A stretch of DNA of 64,000 bases, from positions 26,410 to 90,409 of the forward strand of contig JAJEDN010000079.1 of the NCBI GenBank assembly GCA_022821495.1. Direction: 5' to 3'. Origin of the DNA: Candidatus Poribacteria bacterium. GTDB taxonomy: Bacteria > Poribacteria > WGA-4E > WGA-3G. The position numbers and the translations under genes are program-made. The notes under the pieces were generated by a model that was not told the origin of the DNA, searched no databases, and saw only the letters and a program-made list of their open reading frames with translations. How positions within the stretch are numbered: position 1 is the stretch's first letter; each line of letters begins with the position of its first letter. Positions 1 through 8,731 of this stretch are shown in pieces.

Positions 1-1001
1 TCTGCTGTTACCTTAATCGACTGGATGGGAGCGTTGATGAAGATACCATCAACCAGTTTTAGCTCCTCATTGACAGCCACCTGAGATATTAGCGGTGCTT
101 TTGTATCAATGATGACAGGAATAGACTCCTTTGTAGCAGGATTTCCGCCCTTGTCAACGACCTTCAGTTCCAATACATACTGTCCATCTGGAAAAGTCCC
201 CCTGCCGCCATCCCAGCGATAGGTATGACTGCCTTTAGTTGTGCGAAGGCTAACAGGCTGCCCAAATGGAGTTTTTCTCTCGTCGCTTATTCTTCGGTGA
301 AATACTAACTGACTCTCCGCAACACCTTCACTTAGACTATAATAGACATTAACAGTATCAAGAACTCTGTCCCCGTTTGGCGAGAATTCAGCGATATCGG
401 TGCCAAGGGTAATCTCTGGATCGGCTTGGTCCAAGGTCGCTGATTCTTGATCAATCCATATTATATTACCGCCGCCAATTTCACGAACTGCGACACGAAT
501 TGTATAGGTGCCATCTGACAGACCACCACCATCCCAATTGCGGCGAGCAGTCCCCGGTTCTGCGCGCGTTACTGTTAACTGACCTCTATCAATTTCCGTC
601 CCTTTCTGACCTTCAATAATTATTTCATCTGCACCAATTTTAATGTCGGTTCCATCGGCATCGACATAATAGATGACATAGTCATAAGTGTGTGCAGCAC
701 CTACGTCTGCGGAGACTGTGACGGTAATCCGTAAATTCTCGCCTTTAGCAGGATTGAAAACAGTATCCTGTCCCTCGGTATCAATAACGGATAGGTCCAC
801 AGTAGCCAAAATGTCTTGCGCCCCAACGTTTGTGGACACCATTAAGACTGACAGACAAACGAAAATGTGAAAAAAGAGAAAATTCACCCATCGCGAACGG
901 AGCGGTGATTTGGGGGTTGGCTCGTTTCCGTGCTTGTGTTGGTTTCGACTTGTGTATATCGGTTCGTGAGTAACACCGAACATATTTTTTGTTTTTGGCA
1001 C
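1..1001 (-). CDS. Secreted protein with FlgD-Ig-like repeats, C-terminus cut by window edge
   Basis: The minus-strand frame is open from a GTG at 1001 to the left edge (about 333 codons) with no stop. The GTG is preserved by an AGGGAG ribosome site six bases upstream; an ATG at 983 is a weaker alternative. After a charged N-terminal region of about 38 residues comes a hydrophobic export segment (FLFFHIFVCLSVLMVS) ending near GAQ. Two beta-sandwich units follow, each with a WDGG..(S/F)DG.Y motif, and the second starts with EFSPNGDRVLDTVNVYYSL. This FSPNGD pattern is typical of FlgD-like or CHU_C-like Ig domains in surface proteins. Export and surface location are inferred. The function is unknown and the C-terminal domains lie outside the window. 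Confidence 0.8.
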   Translation of the reverse strand, partial: MPKTKNMFGVTHEPIYTSRNQHKHGNEPTPKSPLRSRWVNFLFFHIFVCLSVLMVSTNVGAQDILATVDLSVIDTEGQDTVFNPAKGENLRITVTVSADVGAAHTYDYVIYYVDADGTDIKIGADEIIIEGQKGTEIDRGQLTVTRAEPGTARRNWDGGGLSDGTYTIRVAVREIGGGNIIWIDQESATLDQADPEITLGTDIAEFSPNGDRVLDTVNVYYSLSEGVAESQLVFHRRISDERKTPFGQPVSLRTTKGSHTYRWDGGRGTFPDGQYVLELKVVDKGGNPATKESIPVIIDTKAPLISQVAVNEELKLVDGIFINAPIQSIKVTA

Positions 1002-1407
1002 ACGTTTCTCCCTGCTGATAGCGAGTCCGAAAATTCGTTAAGTTTCGGCAATTCGCGTTGATTCACAAATTTTCCGGGCAGGTTAGCCACCTTACGCCGG
1101 TGTCGGCACCTCCACTATTCAATGCAACAAATGGCATTAGGAAAACGTGTTTCACACGTGAACACTACGCTGAGCGCGCCTCTCGCATCGAAGGGAGCGT
1201 GTCGAGAACTTTTTCGTATCTATTAAATGCTTCTGACTCTTTATAACTTTATGCTCTTGGGGAACATGACGTGTGACAATCCCCTTTAATCTTGATTAGA
1301 CGCAAAAAATTCAATTAGGTTGATAAAAATCATAGAAAAACACCAAGAATCCAATACTGCTACAGTGCGCGGTGGTAAACCGCGCCTGCAGCTCGTAGAA
1401 ACAAAAC
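1002..1407. other. Intergenic stretch without a gene; one hairpin repeat
   Basis: No convincing coding frame is present between the secreted protein and the oxidoreductase. The only structure I see is a hairpin at 1367-1385 (GCGCGGT/ACCGCGC arms) followed by CCTGCA, which belongs to a dispersed hairpin family described in the findings. Confidence 0.6.
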
Positions 1408-2412
1408 CTAACCGATGTCCCCATTAGCAACCATGGTTAACAAAGCAGAATCGTCCACTGTGAGCGGTAAATTAATCTTCGCGCGCCGTCGACTTGACTC
1501 GTAGGTCGCAAAAATGAGTTCTGCGCCTTGAAGCGCCTTGCGACCGCTGAGTTCCGGTTCACGTCCTGTTTTCACACTGTCAACGAGGTCAAGGACAGCG
1601 AGAACTGTATCATCTCCTGTCGGCGTAATGTCGCTTAGATCAGGGATTTCCCATTCGTTGGAACCGGCACGTAGCATTCGGACAGGTGCACCACCACCGA
1701 CATCAATAATACCTTCAGTGCCGATGAGGCGATTTGCGAATCCGTTTAAAGAGACACCGCCCGTCGTCAGCAATCCTTCTACGCCGTTTTTCCAGCGGAC
1801 CCAGGATAGACCGCTCGTCTCAACTTGTGTCCCGAAGACGAGTTTCTCTTCTGCTACATCTATTTGACCGATTACCCAATCAACAGGTTCGTCATTATTG
1901 TAAAACAGGAACATATCGAACCAGTGGGTTCCCCAGTCGAGGAGGTTTGGACACGAACCTTCAAGGCGACGCAGATCACCGATCGCGCCTTCGTTTGCGA
2001 GTTGTCTCGCCTTGATAAATTGCGCGCCAAAACGACGTTGATGGCAAAATGTTATCACGACATCGTTATCCACACACGCCTGATAGAGTGCTTTCGCATC
2101 GCCCCACGTCGGTGCCATCGGTTTCTCTGCATGGATGGCTTTAATACCGCTATTCGCAGCGGCGATTACCATATCCCTATGGAGCGCGATCCAAGTGCAG
2201 ACACTGACAAAATCGAGTGATTCGTTATCCAACATCTCTTGGTAGTTTTCGTAAGTGTTGGAAACTTCAAACTGCTCCGCGAAGTCGTTCCGTGCGTTTT
2301 CGACCGGATCGGAACAGGCGACGATTTCAACATCTGGAGATGCCTGATACCCGCGGGCATGGGAGCGTCCTCGTCCACCACAACCGATGATACCTGCTTT
2401 AAAAGTTGCCAT
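1408..2412 (-). CDS. Gfo/Idh/MocA family NAD(P)-dependent oxidoreductase
   Basis: About 334 residues. The N-terminal Rossmann fold opens with FKAGIIGCGGRGRSHARG, the family's GxGxxG dinucleotide site, and continues to an EKP motif (HAEKPMAPTWGDA) near residue 95, whose lysine is catalytic in this family. The C-terminal half is the alpha/beta substrate domain (GTHWFDMFLFY). The ATG at 2412 is chosen because AAAGGA lies 8 bases upstream and the Rossmann strand begins at once; an in-frame start at 2448 adds 12 residues with no ribosome site. It lies 48 bases after the Ldh-family gene on the same strand, so the three genes from 4889 down to 1408 probably form one operon for oxidation of a sugar or sugar acid. 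The substrate cannot be read from the sequence. Confidence 0.9.
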   Translation of the reverse strand: MATFKAGIIGCGGRGRSHARGYQASPDVEIVACSDPVENARNDFAEQFEVSNTYENYQEMLDNESLDFVSVCTWIALHRDMVIAAANSGIKAIHAEKPMAPTWGDAKALYQACVDNDVVITFCHQRRFGAQFIKARQLANEGAIGDLRRLEGSCPNLLDWGTHWFDMFLFYNNDEPVDWVIGQIDVAEEKLVFGTQVETSGLSWVRWKNGVEGLLTTGGVSLNGFANRLIGTEGIIDVGGGAPVRMLRAGSNEWEIPDLSDITPTGDDTVLAVLDLVDSVKTGREPELSGRKALQGAELIFATYESSRRRAKINLPLTVDDSALLTMVANGDIG

Positions 2413-2460
2413 ATAGATTTTCCTTTCAATGCGATACGGAGACCGCATCTAACAATGGGT

Positions 2461-3426
2461 TTAAGTTAATTGACTGAAAAGTGTATTATCTAAATGAATG
2501 CCGTCAGCGAGATGCGTCTCACGCTGACGGTATGCCCGTTCGCCGGGGATAAGGATCTCTGTAACCCCTGTTTCTCGTCGATTCTCCTTGATACGTGCAA
2601 CAAGTTGATCAACCTCCGTTTTGAATTGCGTTAAGGGGACAAAACTTGTCGGATCTACTGCGATAACGAGCAAACCGTAGTTTGCCCCGGGTGGTGGAAT
2701 TGTCGCAGCGTTGACTAACGCACCGGCGAGGATTTGTGTGATGAACGCGAGTCCAAACCCTTTATGTCCACCGAACGGACGGACGCTTCCCTTCAGTGCT
2801 GCGTCGGCATCTGTGGTCGGTTCACCCGCTGCATCAAACGCGAGGTCTTCAGCAATAGTCTGATCTTCGCGCATAGCAACGAGGAGATCACCATTGGTAA
2901 TCGCAGCGGTAGACATATCAAACAAAATTGGGACTGTATTGGATGGTATCCCGACAGCGATTGGATTTGTTCCTAAAATCGCCTCCGTGCCGCCTTCGGG
3001 GGTAATTCGGGGCAGACAGTCCGCAAAGAGTAGTCCGATAATATCTGCTTTGCGCGCCATATCGACGTAGTATCCTGCCATGCCACAATGCGATGTATTA
3101 TAGACCCCAATGATACCTGATCCACTCTGCTTTGCGCGTTCAATGGCAAACTCCATTGCTCGATATGCGACGAGATAGCCGGGTTGGTTTCCGCCATTAA
3201 CCCGGATGCACTGCCCTTCCTCTTTGTCAATTTGGATATCAGTCCGTTCTCCGTGTTCATAGCGACTTTTAATGCCGGTCAATCGGATAAAGCCGTGTGT
3301 TTTTCGCCCACGAAGTTCGGCTTCTAATAAGATATCCGCTATTATTGCGGCATCAGTAGGGGACATCCCACATTTTTCCAAATAAGTTTCCGCGAGTTCT
3401 CGCGCATCAGCAACGGAAATATGCAC
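2461..3426 (-). CDS. Ldh family (malate/L-lactate type II) oxidoreductase
   Basis: About 321 residues of the LDH2/MDG2 NAD(P)-dependent dehydrogenase family, which is unrelated to Rossmann-type LDH. Family hallmarks seen: the N-terminal helix HISVADARELAETYL, the catalytic-region RGRKTHGF, the NTSHCGMAGYY stretch, the glycine-rich LGTNPIAVGIPS and FGGHKGFGLA. The GTG at 3426 is preferred because GGAG lies 7 bases upstream and this gives the usual family N-terminus. A TTG at 3462 would overlap the upstream sulfatase stop by 10 bases and has no good ribosome site. It is probably co-transcribed with the sulfatase before it and the Gfo/Idh/MocA gene after it. Members oxidise 2-hydroxy acids; the actual substrate is unknown. 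Confidence 0.88.
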   Translation of the reverse strand: MHISVADARELAETYLEKCGMSPTDAAIIADILLEAELRGRKTHGFIRLTGIKSRYEHGERTDIQIDKEEGQCIRVNGGNQPGYLVAYRAMEFAIERAKQSGSGIIGVYNTSHCGMAGYYVDMARKADIIGLLFADCLPRITPEGGTEAILGTNPIAVGIPSNTVPILFDMSTAAITNGDLLVAMREDQTIAEDLAFDAAGEPTTDADAALKGSVRPFGGHKGFGLAFITQILAGALVNAATIPPPGANYGLLVIAVDPTSFVPLTQFKTEVDQLVARIKENRRETGVTEILIPGERAYRQRETHLADGIHLDNTLFSQLT

Positions 3427-3452
3427 GTTGTTGCTCCATTTTTTTAATACAG

Positions 3453-4889
3453 TTACGGCCAATGGATTCCACGCTGTCCTGAGAACCCCGGACCAACAAA
3501 TGGACCATAGGTCCGGTCGGACAGTCCAACGAGCGTCCCATCCTGAACCCAGTTTACATCTGTCCCGTAGAATTCATCAACAAGAAGGTTTATCAACCGC
3601 TCTTGGACCTTAGCATGTTCCTGTGAATCCGTGAGATTATTTAATTCTTTCGGATCCGTTTGTAAATCAAAGAGTTGAAAGCAGTTCCCTACAGGATAGT
3701 AAATGAGTTTAAAGCGACCGTCATGAATCATCCGAGTTGCCTCCACATCCTCACTATCACCATATTGTCCATATAACCAGTCTCGTTTTTCTTCACCTAT
3801 CATCGGAATACCTTCAACTGTATCAGGGATGTCAATTCCAGCGAGATGGAGCAACGTCGGCATTACGTCTTGCCACCCGACAAGCCGTTCATCCACACGG
3901 TGGTGCTCCACTCTTTCATCACTTGCAACTCCCACTAAGAGCATCGGTACATTGGCAGAATCTTCATAAAAGAGCCGTTTTGCCCAAAGTCCGTGGTTGC
4001 CAAGCATATCGCCGTGATCGGATGTAAACAAGATAATCGTATTGTCCAACATACCCTCTTCTCGCAACGTGCCAATAACCAGACGAAGTTGGTGGTCAAT
4101 GTGTGTGCAGAGGGCATAAAATGCTTGTCGTGCCGTTCGGATTAGATTTTCCGTAAAATGGGCGTATTTTTTTTGTATTGATTTTAGCGTGAACGGCAAT
4201 TTTTCTGTATCCTCTGCCCATTCGCCCCAATACGGCATATCCACATCAATATAACGATACATATCCATGTAACACTGAAGTGGCGCCAAGGGTGGATGCG
4301 GATAGCAGTGGGAGAGATACCAGAACCCAGGACGAGTTGGATCCCGGCGTTTAATCATCCGTACCATCTGTTGCGTAGTCCAGTTTGTAAGGTGACAGTC
4401 TTCAGGCAGGTGCCACGGTCTGTTAATATAACCATTGTTGGACATACCATGCGCAAATTGCTGACCGACATAACCGCTATCGCCAAGGAATAACTCATAG
4501 TCATCTATCGCACCCTCCTGAATCCGCCCTTCTTCAGCTAACATCACGTCGTCAAATCCGATGCGACTGCGTTGGGGATGGACATGTAATTTGCCGGCAG
4601 CATAAGTCTGATAGCCAGCATCTCGAAATGTCTGAGCAAGCGTTGGAAGACCGTCTAAGCTTAAATTCTCGTCGAAACGCGGAGCTCTACCCGTCATCAG
4701 TGTCTTTCGTGCAGGGGCACACACTGGACATTCACTATACCCACGCGTGAAACGCGTCCCGCTACGGGAAAGCGTGTCTAATGTTGGTGTTTGAATAGTA
4801 CGGTGTCCGCTAATACCCAAAAGAGAGTTTGGCCAATGATCTGTTGTAATTAGAAGCACGTGCGGTTTATTGCCCATCTTTCGATCCAT
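3453..4889 (-). CDS. Sulfatase, Cys-type (arylsulfatase family)
   Basis: 478 residues, alkaline-phosphatase superfamily. The activation motif C57-A-P-A-R61 sits in the context SECPVCAPARKTLMTGR, so Cys57 would be converted to formylglycine by a sulfatase-maturating enzyme. Metal-site features include TTD17H near the N-terminus and TSDHGDMLGNHG in the centre. The family usually has DD near the N-terminus, where this protein has DH. There is no signal peptide, so it is probably cytoplasmic. ATG 4889 and ATG 4877 are both possible; GGA lies 7 bases before the second. It is the first gene of the 4.9-1.4 kb minus-strand set and suggests desulfation of an organic sulfate followed by oxidation steps. 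Confidence 0.92.
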   Translation of the reverse strand: MDRKMGNKPHVLLITTDHWPNSLLGISGHRTIQTPTLDTLSRSGTRFTRGYSECPVCAPARKTLMTGRAPRFDENLSLDGLPTLAQTFRDAGYQTYAAGKLHVHPQRSRIGFDDVMLAEEGRIQEGAIDDYELFLGDSGYVGQQFAHGMSNNGYINRPWHLPEDCHLTNWTTQQMVRMIKRRDPTRPGFWYLSHCYPHPPLAPLQCYMDMYRYIDVDMPYWGEWAEDTEKLPFTLKSIQKKYAHFTENLIRTARQAFYALCTHIDHQLRLVIGTLREEGMLDNTIILFTSDHGDMLGNHGLWAKRLFYEDSANVPMLLVGVASDERVEHHRVDERLVGWQDVMPTLLHLAGIDIPDTVEGIPMIGEEKRDWLYGQYGDSEDVEATRMIHDGRFKLIYYPVGNCFQLFDLQTDPKELNNLTDSQEHAKVQERLINLLVDEFYGTDVNWVQDGTLVGLSDRTYGPFVGPGFSGQRGIHWP

Positions 4890-4911
4890 CTTCCGTAGTC
4901 TAAGCCTTTGT

Positions 4912-4941
4912 ATTATGCTATACCTTGATAGAAAGTATCAA
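4912..4941 (-). promoter_or_regulatory. Predicted sigma70-type promoter for the sulfatase operon
   Basis: On the minus strand TTGATA (4936-4941) is followed after 18 bases by CATAAT (4912-4917), about 20 bases before the sulfatase start. Spacing and hexamers are reasonable but not perfect. Confidence 0.45.
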
Positions 4942-4978
4942 CCGAAAACTAAATTGACTTGCTTTTTTAAATTTCATG

Positions 4979-5007
4979 TTGACTCTTACGTTTGAAGCTG
5001 CTATACT
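4979..5007 (+). promoter_or_regulatory. Predicted sigma70-type promoter for the 5.1-7.1 kb genes
   Basis: TTGACT (4979-4984) and TATACT (5002-5007) are separated by exactly 17 bases, close to the sigma70 consensus. Transcription would start near 5014 and run into the hypothetical gene at 5104 and nnr. It is divergent from the sulfatase promoter. Confidence 0.65.
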
Positions 5008-5103
5008 TTAGCGCAAATCTGCCTGAAATTCAAGTCACTTTTTCACCTGTTACTGTAGGTGCGGTTTTCAACCGTGCAGAAGCACCCAAGGAGGGGCTTA
5101 CAG

Positions 5104-5511
5104 ATGGCGAACGAAAAACACGATTTGGTTGAATATACCATTCAAGCTAATGTTCGGTTAGAGTCATATTGGCGCGACGATGCTGGTGGACGCGGTCCCG
5201 CTGCCTCGTTGTTTGTCTACAACGATGAGATCATGCGTTTCGACTGCTTCGGTGGTGATAATGGGCATTGCCACTTCAATTTGCGACAGACCCGCGGTAG
5301 ACGGTGGATGTATCCAGAAGGTTCCTTCCAAGATCATATCCAACAGAGCCTGTTTGATCTCCGCACAAATCTAACGTTCTGTCTCCAAACCCATCAAGAC
5401 GAGCGAGTTCAGGAGGTACAGATAGAACAGGAAAGTTTAAAACAGGCAGCCCACCAGATGGAAGCACACTTGTTGGTGCTTGCTGAAAAACTGCAGGGCA
5501 ATGCTGGATGA
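5104..5511 (+). CDS. Conserved-looking hypothetical protein upstream of nnr
   Basis: 135 residues, not recognised. The ATG at 5104 is chosen for the strong AGGAGG-like site (AGGAGGGGCTTACAG) just upstream; an earlier in-frame ATG at 5059 has none. The sequence looks like a small beta-rich cytoplasmic domain (ASLFVYNDEIMRFDCFGG) with a short C-terminal helical tail. There is no signal peptide or membrane segment. Its stop overlaps the nnr start (ATGA at 5508-5511), so the two genes are translationally coupled, and a link to nnr or general metabolism is plausible but not shown. Confidence 0.75.
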   Translation: MANEKHDLVEYTIQANVRLESYWRDDAGGRGPAASLFVYNDEIMRFDCFGGDNGHCHFNLRQTRGRRWMYPEGSFQDHIQQSLFDLRTNLTFCLQTHQDERVQEVQIEQESLKQAAHQMEAHLLVLAEKLQGNAG

Positions 5512-7064
5512 AAGTCGTGACAGCGGCGGAAATGCGCCAGATCGATCAGGATACAATTGAAGGCATCGGCATTCCCGGCATCGTTCTTATGGAGACTGCT
5601 GGGAGTGCCATTGTCCGGGCAATTCAACAGCACTATCCGAGATGTCGACGCATCGGTATTTTTGTTGGCAAAGGCAATAACGGCGGCGATGGCATCGTTA
5701 TCGCACGCCAACTTGCCCACGCGGGCCGCGATGTGCATCTTTTCCTCGTTTCCCCGCCAGATAGTTTCACCGGCGAAGCAGCGATTAATCTTCAGATTGC
5801 CAAACGTTTAGGATTACAAATTGAGGAAACCCTGACAGATACAGGGACTGTACCTACTACCTTAGCGAGTTGTGAACTCCTTGTGGATGCCATCCTCGGC
5901 ACGGGACTCCGCGGGAGCGTTCGCGATCGCATCGCGACTATCATAACAACTATTAATAACCTTTCAATCCCCATCCTCTCTGTCGATTTACCTTCTGGTC
6001 TGGATGCCGACACGGGACATCCGTTAGGTACTTGTGTGCAAGCCGATAGAACGATAACAATCGGTTTGCCGAAAAGAGGCGTGTTGGTACATCCGGGTGC
6101 CGAACTTGCTGGAAAATTGGAAGTCGTTGACATCGGTTTCCCTGAACAGGTTGTAGACGCACAAGATATCAAGGTTAACTGGACAACGGCGCAGCAAGTA
6201 TCACAATGGCTGCCGCAGCGATCTTCTTCCTCTCATAAAGGGACTTACGGACGTGTCCTTGTCGTCGCGGGTTCAACAGGTATGACAGGCGCGGCTGCGC
6301 TCGCAAGTGAAGCGGCTCTGCGTGCTGGGGCAGGACTGGTAACGCTCGCAACTCCGAAACATCTCAACCCAATTTTAGAAGGTCTTTTGCCCGAAGCGAT
6401 GACGTTGCCACTCCCAGAAACGGCGTCCGGCAGCTTATCAACCGCCGCAACATCCGCTATCCTCGAATTTGCCGAGAAGACGCAATCCGTGCTGGCAATA
6501 GGTCCCGGACTTTCCCAACATCCAGATACAGCGGCACTTGTTCACCAACTGGTCCGTGAAAATCAGAAACAAGAACTTGGAATACGACTGGTTGTCGATG
6601 CGGATGGTTTGAATGCGCTTGCGCAAGCCCCTGAAATTATTTCATTAGTCGATAAAGCGGCGGTACTCACACCGCATCCGGGTGAGATGGCACGATTAAC
6701 GAATACACCGGTGTCTACATTAGAAAAAGATAGGATTCGCACGGCACAGCAGTTTGCCAGTAACTCTGGTGTAACGCTTGTCTTTAAAGGGGCACCTACT
6801 GTTACCGGATTTCCAAATGCGGATGTGTGGATCAATTCCACAGGTAATCCGGGCATGGCAACAGGTGGCATGGGGGATGTGCTGACAGGTATCATCGTAG
6901 GGTTGATGGCACAAGGTATATCAAGCGAAAAGGCAGCCGCGCTTGGCGTATATATACACGGGTTAGCAGCGGACAGAGTTGCCGAGGCGTTGGGGATGCA
7001 TGGACTCCTCGCAAGCGATGTCCTGAAGGCGGTGCCGGAAGCAATTGCTTCGCTGATAGCGTAA
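5508..7064 (+). CDS. nnr: Bifunctional NAD(P)HX epimerase/ADP-dependent NAD(P)HX dehydratase
   Basis: 518 residues, normal for the fused Nnr/YjeF protein that repairs hydrated NAD(P)H. The N-terminal YjeF_N epimerase domain (about 1-215) shows GKGNNGGDGIVIARQL and DLPSGLDADTG. The C-terminal ribokinase-like dehydratase (about 230-515) shows GRVLVVAGSTGMTGAA, TPHPGEMARL and the GMGDVLTG nucleotide-site motif. All expected key motifs are present. The start overlaps the preceding hypothetical gene by ATGA. The neighbours do not suggest a specialised role; this is a housekeeping repair enzyme. Confidence 0.95.
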   Translation: MKVVTAAEMRQIDQDTIEGIGIPGIVLMETAGSAIVRAIQQHYPRCRRIGIFVGKGNNGGDGIVIARQLAHAGRDVHLFLVSPPDSFTGEAAINLQIAKRLGLQIEETLTDTGTVPTTLASCELLVDAILGTGLRGSVRDRIATIITTINNLSIPILSVDLPSGLDADTGHPLGTCVQADRTITIGLPKRGVLVHPGAELAGKLEVVDIGFPEQVVDAQDIKVNWTTAQQVSQWLPQRSSSSHKGTYGRVLVVAGSTGMTGAAALASEAALRAGAGLVTLATPKHLNPILEGLLPEAMTLPLPETASGSLSTAATSAILEFAEKTQSVLAIGPGLSQHPDTAALVHQLVRENQKQELGIRLVVDADGLNALAQAPEIISLVDKAAVLTPHPGEMARLTNTPVSTLEKDRIRTAQQFASNSGVTLVFKGAPTVTGFPNADVWINSTGNPGMATGGMGDVLTGIIVGLMAQGISSEKAAALGVYIHGLAADRVAEALGMHGLLASDVLKAVPEAIASLIA

Positions 7065-7088
7065 ATAGTGGTAAAACGCGTTGTATTT

Positions 7089-7234
7089 AGGACTTACGCA
7101 AATTGAGCAAATATACGTATTTTAAACCCCCTAAATCCCCCTTATCAGGGGGACTTTAAAGTGGTAATTTCTGTCCTTTAAACCCCCTAAATCCCCCTTA
7201 TCAGGGGGACTTTAAGAGGGAATACGTAAGTTCT
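7089..7234. repeat. MITE-like element with two CCCCCTAAATCCCCC-type cores
   Basis: Terminal inverted repeats AGGACTTACG (7089-7098) and CGTAAGTTCT (7225-7234) match at 9 of 10 bases and enclose 146 bp. Inside are two direct copies of a core (about 7122-7157 and 7178-7215), each with a CCCCCT-tatc-AGGGGG hairpin. It lies in the gap between nnr and the SDR gene. Related cores occur near 18347 and 30893. Confidence 0.6.
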
Positions 7235-7261
7235 ATGTATTGAAAAACATAAGGAGCAGTT

Positions 7262-8044
7262 ATGGAACTCGGATTAACTGGAAAAGTTGCTGTTATCACT
7301 GGCGGAAGCGAGGGGATCGGCAAAGGGATTGCCCTCCGTCTGTGTGAAGAGGGTGCGAAAGTTGCGATCTGTGGGAGACGTGAAACGGTCTTGGCGGATG
7401 CTGCAGCAGAGATCCGCACACACACCGGTGGTGAAGTTTTCGCAATCCCGGCAGATGTGACAGAACCGGAAACGTTAGAGAATTTTATTGGACAAACCGC
7501 GAGCCATTTCGGAAAGATTGATATTTTAGTTAATAACGCCGGTCGTTCAGCAGGCGGCGATTTTGAAACTATGAGCGACGAAGCATGGTACGATGACCTG
7601 GACCTTAAGTTAATGGGTGCTGTTCGTTGTGCGCGATTGGTAATCCCTCACATGAAAAACAATGGGGGCGGCAGGATTATCAATATCACGCATCCGGGTG
7701 GCAAACAACCCAGTGCCGGTTCGTGTCCGACCTCGGTGAGCCGCGCTGCAGGCATCGCTCTAACGAAAGCACTCTCCAAAGAACTTTTACCTCACAAAAT
7801 CTTGGTTAACACGGTCTGTCTCACCTCGATTAAGAGTGCACAAGGCGAACGCGCCTGGAAAGCCGCGGGTTCACCCGGTACACTTGAGGAATACTGGGAG
7901 GAACGCGGCGCGGAACATCCACTTGGACGTCTCGGTGAACCGAGTGAGGTGGGTAACCTCGTCGCGTTTCTCGCTTCGGACTGTGCCTCGTTTATTACTG
8001 GAACGGCTATCAATATAGATGGCGGACTCTCCGCGGTGGTGTGA
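7262..8044 (+). CDS. SDR family oxidoreductase-like protein with altered active site
   Basis: 260 residues with a clear short-chain dehydrogenase fold: the TGGSEGIGKGIA cofactor motif near residue 14, NNAGRSAGG near 90, and the C-terminal GTAINIDGG. However, the segment that normally holds Ser...YxxxK reads NITHPGGK ... PTSVSRAAGIALTKAL: the catalytic Ser, Tyr and Lys positions appear as Thr/His, Thr/Ser and Arg. AAGGAG lies just before ATG 7262. It follows a repeat element and is probably transcribed from its own promoter. It may bind NAD(P) without classical catalysis, or use other residues; the substrate is unknown. Confidence 0.88.
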   Translation: MELGLTGKVAVITGGSEGIGKGIALRLCEEGAKVAICGRRETVLADAAAEIRTHTGGEVFAIPADVTEPETLENFIGQTASHFGKIDILVNNAGRSAGGDFETMSDEAWYDDLDLKLMGAVRCARLVIPHMKNNGGGRIINITHPGGKQPSAGSCPTSVSRAAGIALTKALSKELLPHKILVNTVCLTSIKSAQGERAWKAAGSPGTLEEYWEERGAEHPLGRLGEPSEVGNLVAFLASDCASFITGTAINIDGGLSAVV

Positions 8045-8079
8045 AACAATAGAATTTACGCAAAATATCTTCCTTTGCT

Positions 8080-8162
8080 TGCGGGATGGAAGATTAGAAG
8101 ATCGGAAGGGTGGAAGTATGCGGGAGGTTCTGAACCTTCCTGTGGACCGCCCTTCTATTTTG
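8080..8162. repeat. Purine-arm/pyrimidine-arm dispersed repeat, copy 1
   Basis: The plus strand is rich in GGAAG/GGATGGAAG blocks on the left and CTTCC-type blocks on the right (for example GGAGGTTC-t-GAACCTTCC). Similar elements occur at 20514, 32528, 48640 and 63151. This copy lies just upstream of the hypothetical gene at 8180. Confidence 0.5.
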
Positions 8163-8179
8163 CAACTAACGGAGGTAAC

Positions 8180-8590
8180 ATGGAAACTTATAAAATCTAT
8201 CCTGTCGCAGCGGCGGATGCATCCACAGCGTTTCAAGTAGAACTGGATTCGCGTGCAATCGCTGCTGCGGAAGCACTTGAAAATAGTGGTGCCCAAGGCA
8301 TCGAAAGAGAAGAGATCCTCCAAAAACACCTCGGTGCTGATTATGAGAAAGGCTATAGAGGCACCGCTTGGGGTTTGCACGGCATCTCCGAAGGCTTGAC
8401 GCCGGCACGATTGGCGGTTTTATTGGAGGCACACGGGGAATATCTTGACCCGTGCGCGGAACGCGAAACGTTTGACCATAGCCTGATGGTTAATGTCGAA
8501 GAGGAATTAGCGTCGCAGTTAGAAGATATCCCGGAATCCATCTTAGAGGCAATTGTAGAGGCATACAAGGTTGAATTGTTAGGCGCGTAG
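8180..8590 (+). CDS. Hypothetical protein
   Basis: 136 residues, not recognised. The ATG at 8180 is preceded by GGAGGTAAC, a good ribosome site. An upstream in-frame ATG at 8075 would translate the repeat element and is unlikely. The protein is acidic and mostly helical (AIAAAEALENSG, EEELASQLEDIPESILEAIVEAY), with no signal peptide or membrane span. It ends 141 bases before the secreted protein at 8732. No function can be assigned. Confidence 0.7.
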   Translation: METYKIYPVAAADASTAFQVELDSRAIAAAEALENSGAQGIEREEILQKHLGADYEKGYRGTAWGLHGISEGLTPARLAVLLEAHGEYLDPCAERETFDHSLMVNVEEELASQLEDIPESILEAIVEAYKVELLGA

Positions 8591-8619
8591 CACCGCGATT
8601 TTTATGTAAATTATTTTTT

Positions 8620-8651
8620 GGGAACTTTTCCAAACACATCGTGTGTTATAA
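8620..8651 (+). promoter_or_regulatory. Possible ECF-sigma-type promoter
   Basis: GGAACTTTT is followed after a short spacer by CGTGTGTTATAA (AAC to CGT is 14 bases). A nearly parallel sequence lies at 15085-15115 ahead of the redoxin-like gene, which suggests shared control. It sits about 80 bases upstream of the start at 8732. Confidence 0.4.
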
Positions 8652-8731
8652 AGTATTGGTGACACAAATACGGACTTCACAAACTAAAGTATCATCCATA
8701 CAGTTTATGCCAACAAAGGAGACACGATGCA

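Noticed and set aside
1538..2220. Several plus-strand frames of 90-130 codons opposite the oxidoreductase gene
   Set aside because: They are antisense shadows of a clear Gfo/Idh/MocA gene, without ribosome sites or recognisable domains.
2461..3462. TTG at 3462 as the start of the Ldh-family gene
   Set aside because: No ribosome site and a longer overlap with the sulfatase; GTG 3426 has GGAG at 7 bases and gives the normal family N-terminus.
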